Positions 11,063 through 24,089 of a stretch of 64,000 nt of DNA are shown one piece after another. The notes under the pieces are model-generated. The model was not told where the DNA came from and searched no databases. It saw only the letters and a program-made list of their open reading frames with translations. Source of the stretch: Argentina anserina (taxonomy: Eukaryota; Streptophyta; Magnoliopsida; Rosales; Rosaceae); NCBI RefSeq assembly GCF_933775445.1, contig NC_065872.1, forward strand, positions 22,878,001 to 22,942,000. The letters are read 5' to 3'. Position 1 is the first letter of the stretch, and every line of letters begins with the position of its first letter. Position numbers and translations under genes: made by a program.

Positions 11063-14000
11063 ATGGATGGAAAGCTGCAATTGGTTTTGCTTCTGCTTTT
11101 CTGCGGTTCGTGTGTTTCAGATAAGGTACAGTTCATATGTTTCATTTTCCTCCAAGTCAGATTTGGGGATCTTGTTACTGAAGCCACACTGTTCTACTGG
11201 TGTTTGTTTAGGTTCACACTGATTCAGTGGATTCTGGAACTGAAGCAAGTAAAGGTCTGACTAACTCTCTAATTCATATTTTTAGTTTCAGAGTTTGTTT
11301 TATTTCGACTTGCATTTTCAGGCAAGACTTCTAAACAAAAATGATTTTTTTAGGCCGAAGACCTGTGATTTGATTTCATAAGATGATGAAACATACCATC
11401 AGTGTTGTTGTTTCCTCAAACATCTGCAAACAATGGAATCAAGAGAAATCGAGTTTTAATGAACGTATCTAGAACAGTTGCCAAGTCATAGTGTATATTT
11501 TTAATTAAAGTTGTGAAATTATTGTAATGTAGGCATGTTTCGTCAATATTTGCACTAGTTTACACCCATTTTGATACGCCGCTGATAATTTCAAGTTGTG
11601 TCAAACATTTTGTGTCAAGCTACTAATTGTTATTCTCTCTCAACAGAACCATGCCCCAAGGGTTGGATTCTTGGCCCTGGTAAGCGGAAATGCTTCGCTT
11701 ATATTAGAAACCCCAAATCGTGGAATGAGTCAGAGACCCATTGTGAAAATTCTAGTGGACAATTAGCAGCACCAGCTACATCTCAAGAACTGACCTTTGC
11801 TCAGAACCTATGTGTTGAAACCATCACTGGCTGTTGGATTGGAGGCAGAGGTGTCAATACCACCACTGGTCTTGGTTGGAGTTGGTCTGATAACAGTTCA
11901 TACTGGAACATGTCTCTCTTTCCTGGAAAACCCCTTCAATCCGTATGCAGTAATTTGTCTTGTCACAGCAATACTTCTGTCGATGTTTGTGTTTTGGTGG
12001 CTAATGGATCTAAATCACTCTTGGTTGAGACTTGCCACACGTCTCATGCATTTATATGCATGGCTGATTTAGGTAAAAGCCACAGCCAAATTATGTTATG
12101 CTTTCATCTTACAATTCCTAGTAAGCTAATTATAATTTTGGTCCTTTTTTGTTTTTTGTTTTTTTCAGGGAACAGATGTTATCACATGCATTGCCACAGA
12201 GAATATCTTATCATCCTTGGAGTTGTTAGTGGGCTGATCCTTTTCACGACATTAGCTGTAGTGATTTGGCTTCTTGCATACAAGCGTAGTAAGAAGCGCC
12301 GACGTTCTCGCAAACTATCTAATCCAGCAGCTACTGCATTAGTCCCTCCATCATGGAAAGTGTTCATGAAAGAAGAACTTCGGTCTATTACCAAGAATTT
12401 CAGTGAAGGAAACCGTCTTTTGGGAGATGCCAAGACAGGAGGTACATATGGTGGGCTTCTACCTGATGGTTCAAGGGTAGCGGTGAAGAGATTAAAGAAG
12501 TCTAGTTTTCAAAGGAAGAAGGAATTTTATACTGAAATTGGAAGGCTTGCAAAGCTTCATCATCCAAATTTGGTGTCAGTTAAAGGCTGCTGTTATGATC
12601 ACGGTGACCGTTATATAGTTTATGAGTTTATAGTTAATGGTCCCTTAGATAGATGGCTACACCACATACCACGGGGTGGTCGAAGCTTAGATTGGGTGAT
12701 GCGGATGAAAATTGCGACGACTCTTGCTCAAGGAATTGCGTAAGTTCCATTTTACTTTTTCTCTTTTCTAACGTTGACATTAAATATCGGAATGCATTCA
12801 TCCAGTGTCATCTTTTATTGGTTTAATGGCTTTAGATCGAACGTTTAAGGCATTCTTATGATTAGTTAATTCTGCCAAGGTGGTCTTGTCATTGTTCACA
12901 TGAACGCTGGAATCCCTACTATAAATTACACCATTTTCTAGCATACGACTGCTAATTTGCTACAGTTGTCTGGAAATTGTATTTAGTTTCTGATTTGTCA
13001 TCCATCATACTCTGACATCATTGACATGTAGTATCTTCTTGCTTCATGAGCAATCTCTTTTGTTCTTTTTCTAGAATATATTTGAGATGAGAGTGTTTTA
13101 CTTATCTCCTTTTATATTAAAGAATTTCAGTTTCATGAAATATATTTTCATCATCACGTGACCATCATTTCAATGTACAAGGATGCTATGCACTAGAGTG
13201 CATACTTTCTATATTCTTTAGGCTGTTCTGTTGTCAGTAGGTATATCTAGCATCCTCCATTGGTAAATATGCAAAAGGGAGCTTAAACTTAGTGTTCTTA
13301 CAGAGCAAAAACTTTTTTTCTGTTGGCCTGAATTGGGTAAAAAAACATATATTGTTGTTGAAGTTTTTACAATAGAGGCATTATGCAAGCAAAACAATCG
13401 ATATATTGAGAAACATGCCAAATTTGGAAAATTTATGAGTGAACTGGTACTGCAGTTTCTCTTGTTTTACACTATTATTAAGATTGTAGCAAAGGTTTGA
13501 TCATTACTGCTTGTCCTTAAAGGTTATTCTGTTGTAAATCTTATGAAGCTTCAGCCTATGAGACTGTCTGGCTGGGATAATAAGATGCAGGCTGATTTTT
13601 GTTTAACTGTTGTTCCCACGTATTTTGTTTTACAACAGGTTCCTACATGATAAGGTTAAGCCCCACGTTGTGCATCGTGATATCCGTGCTAGTAATGTGC
13701 TTCTTGATGAAGATTTTGGAGCCCATCTGATGGGGGTTGGTCTTTCAAAGTTTGTACCATATGAAGTGATGCATGAGAGGACAGTAATGGCTGGTGGCAC
13801 ATATGGGTACCTGGCTCCAGAGTTTTTGTACAGAAATGAGCTTACTACGAAAAGTGATGTTTATAGTTTTGGAGTGCTGCTGCTTGAAATTGTAAGCGGA
13901 CGTAGGCCTGTGCCTGCACAGGCTGTTGATTCGGTCGGTTGGCAGAGTATTTTTGAGTGGGCGACGCCTCTTGTGCAAGCTCACCGGTACCCAGATCTCC

Positions 14001-14170
14001 TGGATCCACACATAAGTTATTTTTCATCAGATATTCCAGAGGCCAGTGTGATTCAGAAGGTGGTCGACCTTGTCTATGCCTGTACACAGCATGTGCCATC
14101 AATGCGCCCCAGAATGTCTCATGTTGTTCATCAACTTCAACAGATAGCCCAGACTCCCATACTTAAGTAG
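11063..14170 (+). CDS. C-type lectin receptor-like protein kinase (At1g52310-like)
   Basis: Five coding exons: 11063-11125, 11212-11254, 11647-12072, 12169-12739 and 13639-14170. All introns are GT-AG and the phases match, giving 544 residues. Order: signal peptide (about 1-19, hydrophobic LVLLLLFCG), C-type lectin domain (about 38-172, with CWIGG and paired Cys), a transmembrane helix (about 190-214), a basic stop-transfer stretch, and a kinase domain (about 250-535). Lys284 is in VAVKRL and the catalytic loop HRDIRASN is at 380-387. The Mg-binding DFG position reads GVG (400-402), and the Gly-rich loop is atypical (GDAKTGGTYGG), so catalytic activity is doubtful. The family is a single-pass plasma-membrane receptor, unusual in plants for its animal-like C-type lectin ectodomain. 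The ligand is not known from the sequence. The start was chosen because it gives the signal peptide and correct phase into exon 2. Confidence 0.95.
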
Positions 14171-14800
14171 TTTTAACTTGAGAATTTATTGCTTTGCGCA
14201 AGAAATCAGAATTTGGGGTTTTGATTCCCAGTTAGTCTTCAGCACTAACTAGCTAGCTATTTAGATGCAATAGATGCAAACAGTCAGTTATCTAGTAATT
14301 AATATGAATCACCTTATTTGGCCCGCGTGTTTTTGGAGGTTTTTTTCTTCTTCTTTACAGTATAATTATGAGGGGTACTATTTGCACCTCCAAAATGACT
14401 AAATGCACCTCTATTTCTTATTACACCTAAAATATAGCTGTGTACCTCTAATACTTATTAGTACACCTCTTCAGCTTGAGCAGAAATTAGTGTTGCAAGT
14501 TTCGAAACAAAAGGAACTTTGATGAATTATTATGGTTAATTTAAATCGTGGCATTGTTTTTTTTTTTAAATGTATATCGTGGCATTTATATACATCAATT
14601 TTTTAAGTTTCGTATTGAACTTGACAAAGACTTTAGGTCAAATTATAAAATTGTACCATTTTTCATCATAAATTAAAAGAAAAATACTACTTATTTCTCA
14701 ATTATAAAAAAGTCATCTCATCTAATTAAAAATACTCAATGAACTTTAAACAATTTTAGAAAATAGTAACTTTTTAAATATATAATTATATAATATAATT
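14171..14800. other. 3' flank and AT-rich intergenic DNA
   Basis: Holds the 3' UTR of the kinase gene (probably to about 14320), then AT-rich DNA. A short stretch at 14374-14470 repeats TGCACCTC and TACACCTC phrases and may be an element remnant. Confidence 0.4.
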
Positions 14801-15021
14801 TGCTCTTTTGTTTTGTTTTTCCCTACACCGGCTACACGCAACCTCGGTTTCGTTCCGCTTAAAGCCCAGAATCGATAAAAGGGACCGTTGTGTTCTTGAC
14901 CAAAAAAAACAAACAAGCAATTTTCTTTTTCTTTTTCTTTTTTGGTCTGAAGTGATCTCAAATTTTGCTTTCAGATTAAGTTATCCCAAGTCTTCTAGAG
15001 ACTCGATTCGCCGAAGCTCCG

Positions 15022-15186
15022 GTAAGAGTTGTTCCTTCTTTTCTTTTAATTCCCCAAAACCTTGTTCATATGCAATTAGAGCTGATTCGATGATGTAAAA
15101 CTTTATGTAGTAATTTTGATGGAAATCTGAATGCTTAGAACACACAGTGCTTCTTGCTCATGGAGTGATTTGATTGAACGATGCAG
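15022..15186 (+). other. 5' UTR intron of the ELMO gene
   Basis: Donor GGTAAGAG at 15022 and acceptor GATGCAG ending at 15186, between a CT-rich leader and the start codon at 15207. Transcription probably starts near 14820-14950. Confidence 0.55.
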
Positions 15187-15206
15187 GTGTGCGAAAGGAG
15201 GAGGCG

Positions 15207-18200
15207 ATGACGTCGAAGACTCTGAGGAGAAGGCTTCATCATGCAGATGTTGATGGAAAAAGGCACGAGCATCTGGAGGAGGCGTCAGGTTTGGATGATC
15301 TTAATGAGCCTCTACTCGGAAACCCTGATATTTGGCCGTTTGCGTGTTGATAAATTTGTTCTGCTTGTGTTATAGGAATCCGCACTTGCCGAGATCTGGA
15401 ATGATGAGCAGAGATTGCAGCAACTCCACTGGGCTTTACTGTTTTCTCAGTTGATTGCGCAGTGGGCTCGGTGGTTAGGTATACACATTTCTTTTATCAT
15501 CAAGATAGGCATATCATACAACATGAGACATTGATATGATAGAAATCTCCACTGTTCCTTCTTGTGACCCAGTGATACAATCTGCTCACAAAGCGCCGAC
15601 TTAATAATGAGACCAGTTAAATAAGAAGAAATAATGATGGCTAATAAGATTCTTTTTACTACACCAGTCAGATTTATCTGTTATTTACTTAGTGTTGAAC
15701 TATTTATTAAATGAAACAAGGAACCAGACTTGGTCTTTAGCTACCTAAAAGGAAGTTCACCGTTGTAAAAACTAATAAGAAGCTTCTTATGCCGTTTTAC
15801 ACTGGTTTTCATTTAACCTTTTTTTTTAATTGAGTCTCTGCAGCAAATATTGTCCTGGGATCTGGATCACTTATTGGACGGCTTTTGACCTCAGCTACAA
15901 AAAATGGACCAAAAAGTAGGCTGCTTGCACCAACCCGTACTCCCTTGCAAGTATGTCGGCGATCTAATTTTTAAATTGCTCGAAGCTTATAATTTCTTTA
16001 GATGAATCAGAGAGAAAGAAGATATGTGTGTGTTAGGCTCCCTGTATGATGTACTTGAAAACATTATTATTCTTGCGTAATTGACTTGTGCGTATTGCAA
16101 ATTATGAATATCTAGGAAGTAAGACTCAAAAATCTACAACAAAGGCTTCAAGTTCCTTTCGATGGTTCTCGTGTGGAGCATCAAGTAGGTTTTCTTTTCA
16201 ATTTCCATCCTTTATGTTACATTATTGCGTTGAAAAATAAAGACTTAGGTCTAAGCTGGTTATGTTTTCCAATCCTCGTACTGTTATATTCTCAATATAA
16301 TTTTCAGATATCATAAAAAAGTGCGAAAGAATATTTATTAACATTCTGACAGTGTTGATAATTGATATTTTTATCTGTGTGTGTGTCTGTGTGGACATCT
16401 AGATGCCATTGACATTCACTGTTGTGAAAGATAAAACTAGATGTTTTAAGTCAAGTAAGATTTGGCTGTCTCTGCTATTATTATTTCTCATATACTTTTT
16501 TCTACCCTTTAATTTTATGTATAATGCAAGGAAGTGTGTTCTTGCTTCATATTCTGTGTGTCGTGGCAGTACCACAGTTATTCTCGTGCATTTGTTTGCT
16601 CATTCACCAGGTATAGATGCAGTTGCCAACAGAAAAGGTTTCTTAAGTTGAAGACAGTGGGGATTTACTAAGATGTCTTCAATCTGTAGCCAGTAATCCA
16701 TTATAAAATAGATACCCTGTATTAAATAGTAAAAATGTAAATCAGTGAGTCATTGCAAGATGCAGAGGACCTAAGAATGGAGTGAGAAGTAGTGCACTAT
16801 TCCGTCAGAAAAGATATACCTTTTATTGGGAAGACTAGGAGTCGTTAACCCTTTCATGTCTACGAGTCTAAATCTTAATAGATAATAGGTAAGTAAATCA
16901 ATGAACATAGTGAGATGTAGAAGGGAACTGAAATTCGCACTCTCACTTTTACCATTCGCACTCCTCCTTTCCTTTTTGAGTAGATTCTTATACAAAGAGA
17001 CAGAGTTCAAGTCACTAAAGACAAAACGCTTAACTCACTAAAATAGAAAATATGAAGTGTGAATTGTAAAATTTGGAGTGCAAATTTCAGTTCTCTATAA
17101 GAATCTATTTTAATCATGAGATATGTATCTTGTCTTCACACTCCAAGGGTCTTATGTTACTAATTGAGGTCTAATGAATTAATGAGTCGTCTGTTCGTGT
17201 ACGATTCCAAAGTGTTTAAATTTGTCTACCCATTCTAAGCAAAGACAGATTGGAAATGAACAAAATTCTAAGGAACATTTGGTGCCTTGTTTTTTTTCTC
17301 CTAGCCTATCTCTATTTTCTGCTCCGTTCGCTCTCTATTGCTTTATTTTTTCTAAAACTCTATTGCTACAGATCTTTTCTTTATACAATTCCTTCTGTAG
17401 CACTGACACTTTCTGCACGGTCCTGATACTTGTCAGCTGACTCACTTTTTGACACCTCATATGACATGATTGTCGACATATGGACTGTCTAACACATTCT
17501 GTGCTAACTTTACTTTTTACAACACAAATCAGGGTTTAGTTTTAAAATTTGTAAGGCTATAATCACGATTTAAAAACTCTACCTTCAAGATATCAAACCC
17601 AGACAGCTGGACCAGTAAAAGAGATACTAGGGTTTTGGTATGCTAAGTTAGTATTAATATTCAATTTGTTGCTGGTATGCAAGTCACCCCATGTCCCAAC
17701 TGGACCAAACTATTTTTTTTCTTTAAAAATGATTTATAGATTATATTTTCATGTTGAAAACATGTCATGACCTGAATTTTTCCGCAATATAGCATATCAC
17801 TGTCTTGTCGGTATAAAGTAGTAATCTTTTCTCTGCTGAGGTATACATCAAGACCAATTAATCATCAACCCCTTTGGCCATGAAAGAGTAATTCTCATAC
17901 CATATGTTTTATTATATTTACGAAGCTTTGAAATAATCCACCTTGCACTAAGATCTCGGCATAATGAGACAAGCGCATGGTATACTTTTTGCATATTAAT
18001 TTCATTAAATTGGATTTTAAAAAAATAAATGAATGTTCCCAAATCTCGTAATCAAATTTTTATGTAAAACTGTTCCCAGTAAAATAAATTTCGTATTCAA
18101 ACGTGGTTGGTGGTTTCATTGAGTGCAACCTGTTTTGGGTCATTTTGGTTGAAAGGTATGGAAGATTATTGGAAGCAGCAGGTCGTGTCATAAGAGGGTA

Positions 18201-21200
18201 GCGTTGTGAGACTGTCTGCATGTTGGGGTTTAAATTCAGTTGCCCTTAGTGATCTGTTTGAGTTTACTTTATGATGAAAGTGACTTGTCTAAGTTGCTTT
18301 ATCCTTAATCTTGGAGCTGTTCCTTTCTCTCATAGGTTAAGCAGCTGATGCTGTTTTTTTTATCCTTTGTTTTAATTGTCTGGAATATTTACTCTTATAT
18401 TTAATTCCACTTTTTAAGATAGTATGTGGGTTGCAGGATGCACTAAAACAATTATGGAGGTTGGCTTATCCAGATAGGGAGCTCCCGCCTCTTAAATCTG
18501 AGCTTTGGAAAGAGATGGGTTGGCAAGGAGCAGACCCTTCGACAGATTTTAGGTACGTCAATGACAAACAATGGAAGTAACATTGACTGATTTGCATATA
18601 TTCGTTACTTCTTGTTTGGATTTCTACTGTGAATCAATTGATAATAAGAAATACCAACCTTATTTGTAGAGGTGGAGGGTTTATATCACTGGAGAACCTT
18701 ATCTTTTTTGCCGAACAATATCCGGTTTGTTCTCCTTTAAACTTGATGTCTTTGTCTATGAAAGGCGATTTATAAGTTTAATGAAGCTTGCAACCTAAGT
18801 TTCAATGTTTGTAATTGGACCATGGTTTTTTTTCTTTTCAAACGAGATTTATCCTCATCTTAAATGCATTATGTTTGATGACCCTTTCATTAGTCTTGTG
18901 AGGTACTAATCTGCAAGCACGTGTCCTAGACTCCTAGTCCAAAATTGGTCTTATGACTTGCATGTGACATTTATTTACTGCATATAAAAAAACTTGAGCT
19001 TTTTTGTGTTTATGAGTTGACCCAGGTTCCAGTTTAGTGGGTAGTGAAGTGGAGATTCTGTCATATAAAATCTGTAGATGATACCATATCTTTTCTCTAT
19101 GATGAGCAAAATTGTTTGAGCATGTTTTGTAAAATTTTGTTGGTCCTTACCTAAAGGGTCAGTTTGCAGAGTCGCGCCACAACATTAAGTTAAAGGGATT
19201 ATGTATTTTCTTTGTTCGCTGAGATTGGCTGGGTTGTTGGGTTTAAATTTATTAACAAGATTGTCTTTTAAATTACCAAAGCTAACCCTCTGCCTTCTCA
19301 GTTTCTGTTTTGGTGACAAGTCTTAACAATATTTTTACTTTTCTTCTTAGTTTTGTGCTACAAAAATTTCTGGGTTGAGTATTCTATATAACTCTTCACT
19401 TGGTAATTATTATTATTTATATATATATATGTATGTATTATATATATATATATGATATAATATCAGTGTATTATTTTAACTGGGAGGCTGGAATTGGAAC
19501 TCCGTTTTTTATAAACTACAGTCCCGTCCATCAGTATTTTCTCCTAGGACATGTGCTTAGAGGGAGGGTATAGTTTATTACAAAATTTTGTTTTGATATG
19601 AGGCCATCTTTGAATCATTTTATGTTAAGCTGTTATATTATTTTTCCCTCTTTCAGATTCCAACATTGGCCCAAATGGTACTAAGTCTGATGAGTAAAAT
19701 TAGAAACTGTCGAGGAGGGGTAGGCGGATTCTGTAATTAGAAGGATACTGTACCTAGACAATAGGAAAATGTGAAGATAGATGCGAGAAGTCTGGTGTGT
19801 GTGTGTGTGTGTGTGTGTGTGTTGAGGAGGTATGGTGACTTGGAATAAGCCACAACATATGATATAGTTGTGAAGATTTACTTTGGAATAGGGTGCCTGT
19901 ATAGGATGCTATCATTGCTATGAGAACAAACATTGATTGCCTAAAAAGGAGTTCAACTGGAATGATAATATCAGGGACTTATTCCTAATCCATGTACTGG
20001 AAAATAGGAAAAACTATTTATTTTTTATTTTTTTATAAAATACTGTAATTGTTGAGTGATTTGGTGCAAGTCTGTGTTCTAAAGGGCCTCCTTCGATTTC
20101 CACTCTTCCAAAAAAATTCTACATGCCTCACTTTGTGTCCATCTGTTGTTTTTATTCATAGAGTTTTTTTCACCAACAGTCCCTCAACTCTGGTGTACCT
20201 ACCAATGTGATACCTCAACTCTTAATCGTACCAATGTGATACCCAGACTCTAGTATTGCTATCATTGAAGTACTTCCATCAGTTTTTTTCAACTTCTCCG
20301 TCATCTTGGTGACGTGGCAAGTACGTGAGGCCTACAAAGAGGGTTAAAAGACAAAATTAACCCCATCTGAGAGGAGCAATGTTTTTCCCGCCCTTTACCT
20401 TGAGAAAGACACCCAACAATTCCAATTTTAGCGCCAATTTTCTCTCTACTCCTTAATTTGTGTCTCTTATCTAAACTAAATAACTACCGCCAACTAGTCG
20501 ACCACAATCTGATAAAACCTAGATCAATCTCATTTTCTATTTGTACCCTAGCACTTGTTAAACTAACAGAATAAATATAGAAATTTATATAGAACATCTC
20601 ATTTCCACAATCTCATAAGAATATAGAAACGCATAACTTAACGAAATTCAAATACATGTTTAAGTACCATTAGTTGCCACCTTTTATGTTGATCTGCCAT
20701 GATTTTTGCTTGTAAGAACTAATGGTACTTAAAAATGTATTTGAATTTCGTTAAGTTATGCGTTTCTATATTCTTATGAGATTGTGGAAATGAGATGTTC
20801 CATATAAATTTCTATATTTATTCTGTTAGTTTAAAAAGTGCTAGGGTAAAAATAGAAAATGAGATTGATCTAGGTTTTATCAGATTGTGGTCGACTGGTT
20901 GGCGGTAGTTCTTTAGTTTAGATAAGAGACATAAATTAAGGAGTAGAGAGGGAAAATTTGCACCAAAATTGGAATTGTTGGGTGTCTTTCTCAAGGTAAA
21001 GGGCGGGAAAAACATTGCTCCTCTCAGATGGGGTTAATTTTGTCTTTTAACTCTTTTTGTGGGCCTCAAGTACTTGCCACGTCACCAAGATGACGGAGAA
21101 GTTGAAAAAAATTGACGGAAGTACTTCAATGATAGCAATACTAAAGTCTGGGTATCACATTGGTACGATTAAGAGTTGAGGTATCATATTGGTAGGTACA

Positions 21201-22640
21201 CCAGAGTTGAGGTATCATATTGGTAGGTACACCAGAGTTGAGGTAACATATCACATGTTGGCTTACTGACTAAATTTTTTGACAAATTATAAATATACAG
21301 TGCCATTGATTGGTGCTGGTCTGCAATCTATAACTTGAATACTTGGGGCCTCTTTCTAATTGCGCAGAGTGCTTGCTAAGCTTCCAAAAGAATTCTATTA
21401 TGGTTGCTCTGTGTCAGCTGTTGTTTTAATCATATCTTCAAGTCAACCTACCTGTTGTTTTGGGTGTTTGCCATTTAGGCAGATATTGTTCTATGTTTGT
21501 TGCATCGCCACCAATATAATCTGGGAGTCCCACACTATATTCATGGCTAATGCCAATGACAAAGACAGATGCTTTTGGTGGTGCATTTTCTATTTTACTA
21601 ATATTAATATTATTTAATGTTTATTATACTATATATTATTTTAATACTTTAAAAATCCAAAATATATTCCGTATGTTTTTTTTAAATCCAAGTATCATGT
21701 ACCGTATCATGCACCCCGTATCCATACATGCATCATGAGAATGCACACATGCACTTTCTTGGAAAAAGGCTTGAAAGACTATAGTGGCAGTCTGATATCC
21801 AATTAAATATTTGGTTTAGATTGTGTTACCCTCAAGCCATGAAGGGTTACTAATATCCGAAATTTATCATTCTACAGGAATTATTCCATAGATTGTTGCA
21901 CAAGCAAGATGGTAGCCGAGCTGAGTGGGAATATCCTTTTGCTGTAGCTGGCATTAATGTTTCATTTGTCCTTGCACAAATGTTGGATCTTCAATCAGGT
22001 AATATATAAATGCTTATCTGAAGGTTGTAAATGTTTCAGATAAGATAAGTGTGTCTAAGGAAATTTTTTACATCGTAGCAGGCTAACTTTCTCAGTTGAA
22101 CTTACTATTTACAGATTATCTTCTGTTAGATTACTTATCTTAAAGGCACTTTACATTGTAGTGTCAGAGTTTTATACCTATATGTAAAATTTACAGTGTC
22201 CATTATGTAAAAAAATTTAGTTTTTTTTTTCTTTTTTTGTTCTTTTTGCAATTTGAGCTGTTATGTTTTTCATCCAAGGATCTGTTTGGTGGTGATATGG
22301 TTGATGTTCTGTGATTTTGATGATGTTTCTAAGAGTGGACAAATATTATAGAAATTTTAATGCTTTATTTTGACCTTGTATTTAGACTTTAAAGCTAAAA
22401 GTAGTTCAGAAAGTAAAACACCAAATTAGAACTGAAGATCTCTATCTCTCTTGTCCTGGAAGCACAGGCGAGGACCTTGTTAAGGTTCCTGCGATAATGG
22501 TCGCCTCTCACTCAGTTCTTCTGTTTTGTGTTTTCCTATGCTTGATGTTGGGGTCCCTGTTGCACATTGGGACTTGGCCCTGTCAACCTTTTGCTGTGTT
22601 TCATGGTTCCTTCCTCCTGTTTGGGGCTATCGGCCAACTG

Positions 22641-22677
<37 letters not shown>

Positions 22678-24089
22678 AAGTTATTGTTCAGTTGTTTGTT
22701 CAACTCTTAGCTTTGATAAGGTGGCTTTGGCAGGGGAGGTTTGCATCTCAGAGCAGGATCGCTGGCTTGCTATATTTTAGTGAAATCTGATGTTTAGCAA
22801 GTTTGCTATGTTCCATTGTATTCTGATGTGTGGAAAGTTGTTGCTTCAATTCTTAATTTTAATTAGGTGGCTTTGTCTTTTTTAAGACTATATATCAATC
22901 AGTTTAGGGTGTATTAGCTAAGTGAATTCCAGACATGGGTATGCTCCTTCACAGGTCGTATTAGTTTAGTTGCTGTATGGTGCTGATTGTTCTCCTCGAT
23001 TGTGGTTTCCACTTCTTTCATCTCCAGTCAAAGTTGATGGGATGAGGGTCTCCCTTTGAAGGTGGCAGTCTAAATATCAGTGATACGATTTCGGTTGTGT
23101 GAACACCAGCAGCACGATTGGCAAACTGAGTGGCCTCGTCGGTGTTTTGCTGGTTTCCCCATTTAGTCTTTTCTCAGTGCGCATAGTCTTCCTTTTGTTG
23201 CTGACTTTCTTCCTAGTGTTAATCCTGGCAAGGCTGGACTCCTGCTGTTATACCTATATCTTGTTGTGTTGCTACTTTTGGCAATTGTGATGGTTCATTC
23301 TTTTCTCATTTTTGCTAAAACGTTATTACTCGGATAACCTGCCCCCTAGTTTTATTACTGCCATAGTGCCATACCATAGGAAGTTATTAATGTGGTGTCT
23401 CCTTTTTGGCATGGCTTGGAGTAGGGTTTGGTATACTTGCCCTTTTTCTATGTGAACTCCAGCCCTGGCATCATGATTTTATGGGCAGTTCTAGTGTCAG
23501 TCCTTCCGTTCTTGTTGTGTCATTATGGCACCTGAATAAACATTTTGGTGTTATGATTTGGAAAAAGAATTATATTAATCAACTTCATTTTATTTTCATA
23601 GGCATGTTTCATTTATGTTTTGCTGATATTGAAGTATCTATGAAAAATATTTTGTTTTGTTAACTTTATGGTGATAAAAGTTTCAAAGATTACTATTTTC
23701 TTCGGTTATAAGGATGCATAATATTAAATTCGTTGCATTTATCTTGCAGCAAAGCCAACTTCAATGGCAGGAATCCGATTCGTACAACTACTCGAAGAAG
23801 ATGAAATGGCATTTGACAACCTGTTTTGTGTAACTTTCCAAATGATGGATGCTCAGTGGCTTGCAAAGCGTGCTTCGTATATGGAATTCAATGTAATCAA
23901 TACACTTCCTTTTTCTTTTCTTTTTTGTGTTCAATCCCAATCTTAGTTACCCTTAAGTTTTGATTTCATATGTCATGTTATTTTCAGGATGTAATGAAGT
24001 CTACTAGAACTCAGCTAGAGCGTGAGCTTGCCCTCGAAGATGTATCCAGCGTTAAAGATCTACCGGCATACAATCTATTGGCAAAATGA
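15207..24089 (+). CDS. ELMO/CED-12 domain-containing protein
   Basis: Exon 1 starts at ATG 15207 (MTSKTLRRRLHH). The next exons are 15376-15478, 15844-15950, 16116-16184, 18437-18552, 18670-18724, 21878-21998, 23750-23892 and 23988-24089. All of these have GT-AG borders and consistent phases from exon 2 on, giving about 271 residues plus about 44 from exon 1. The ELMO domain spans DALKQLWRLAYP through KRASYMEFN. In animals ELMOD proteins act as GAPs for Arf-family GTPases, and in Arabidopsis the family influences pollen aperture formation. Two oddities remain. No in-frame GT donor links exon 1 to exon 2, and the KSF residues usual after the FFA..YP segment are absent, so a microexon may lie in the 3.15 kb intron 18725-21877. 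Confidence 0.88.
16921..17097. repeat. Small TIR MITE in an ELMO intron
   Basis: About 20 bases at the left (GGGAACTGAAATTCGCACTC) recur inverted at 17076-17096 with a few changes. The total of about 175 bases fits a MITE. It lies in the 2.25 kb intron 16185-18436, where nothing else coding was seen. Confidence 0.55.
19794..19822. repeat. (GT)n microsatellite in an ELMO intron
   Basis: About 14 uninterrupted GT units. Confidence 0.95.
20181..21240. repeat. Near-perfect 1.06 kb palindrome in an ELMO intron
   Basis: The left arm (20181-20675) and right arm (20717-21240) are inverted copies with few mismatches, separated by a 41-base loop. The right arm is longer because the terminal unit GGTAGGTACACCAGAGTTGA is tandemly duplicated. 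The outer ends carry CCTCAACTCTGGTGTACC. No transposase or conserved ORF is present; short open frames in the arms are mirror shadows. It could be a foldback transposon or an inverted duplication of a MITE. Because it lies inside a transcribed intron, the pre-mRNA could form a hairpin of roughly 500 bp. Confidence 0.85.
22000..23748 (+). other. Large ELMO intron with CT microsatellite
   Basis: A 1.75 kb intron between exons ending at 21998 and starting at 23750. It contains (CT)n at 22644-22673 and a T/G-rich stretch at about 22450-23400 without identifiable coding content. Open frames here are unsupported. Confidence 0.5.

Noticed and set aside
20818..21015. 65-codon open frame in the palindrome
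   Set aside because: Mirror-image frames exist in the other arm. It has no coding signal apart from the repeat itself.
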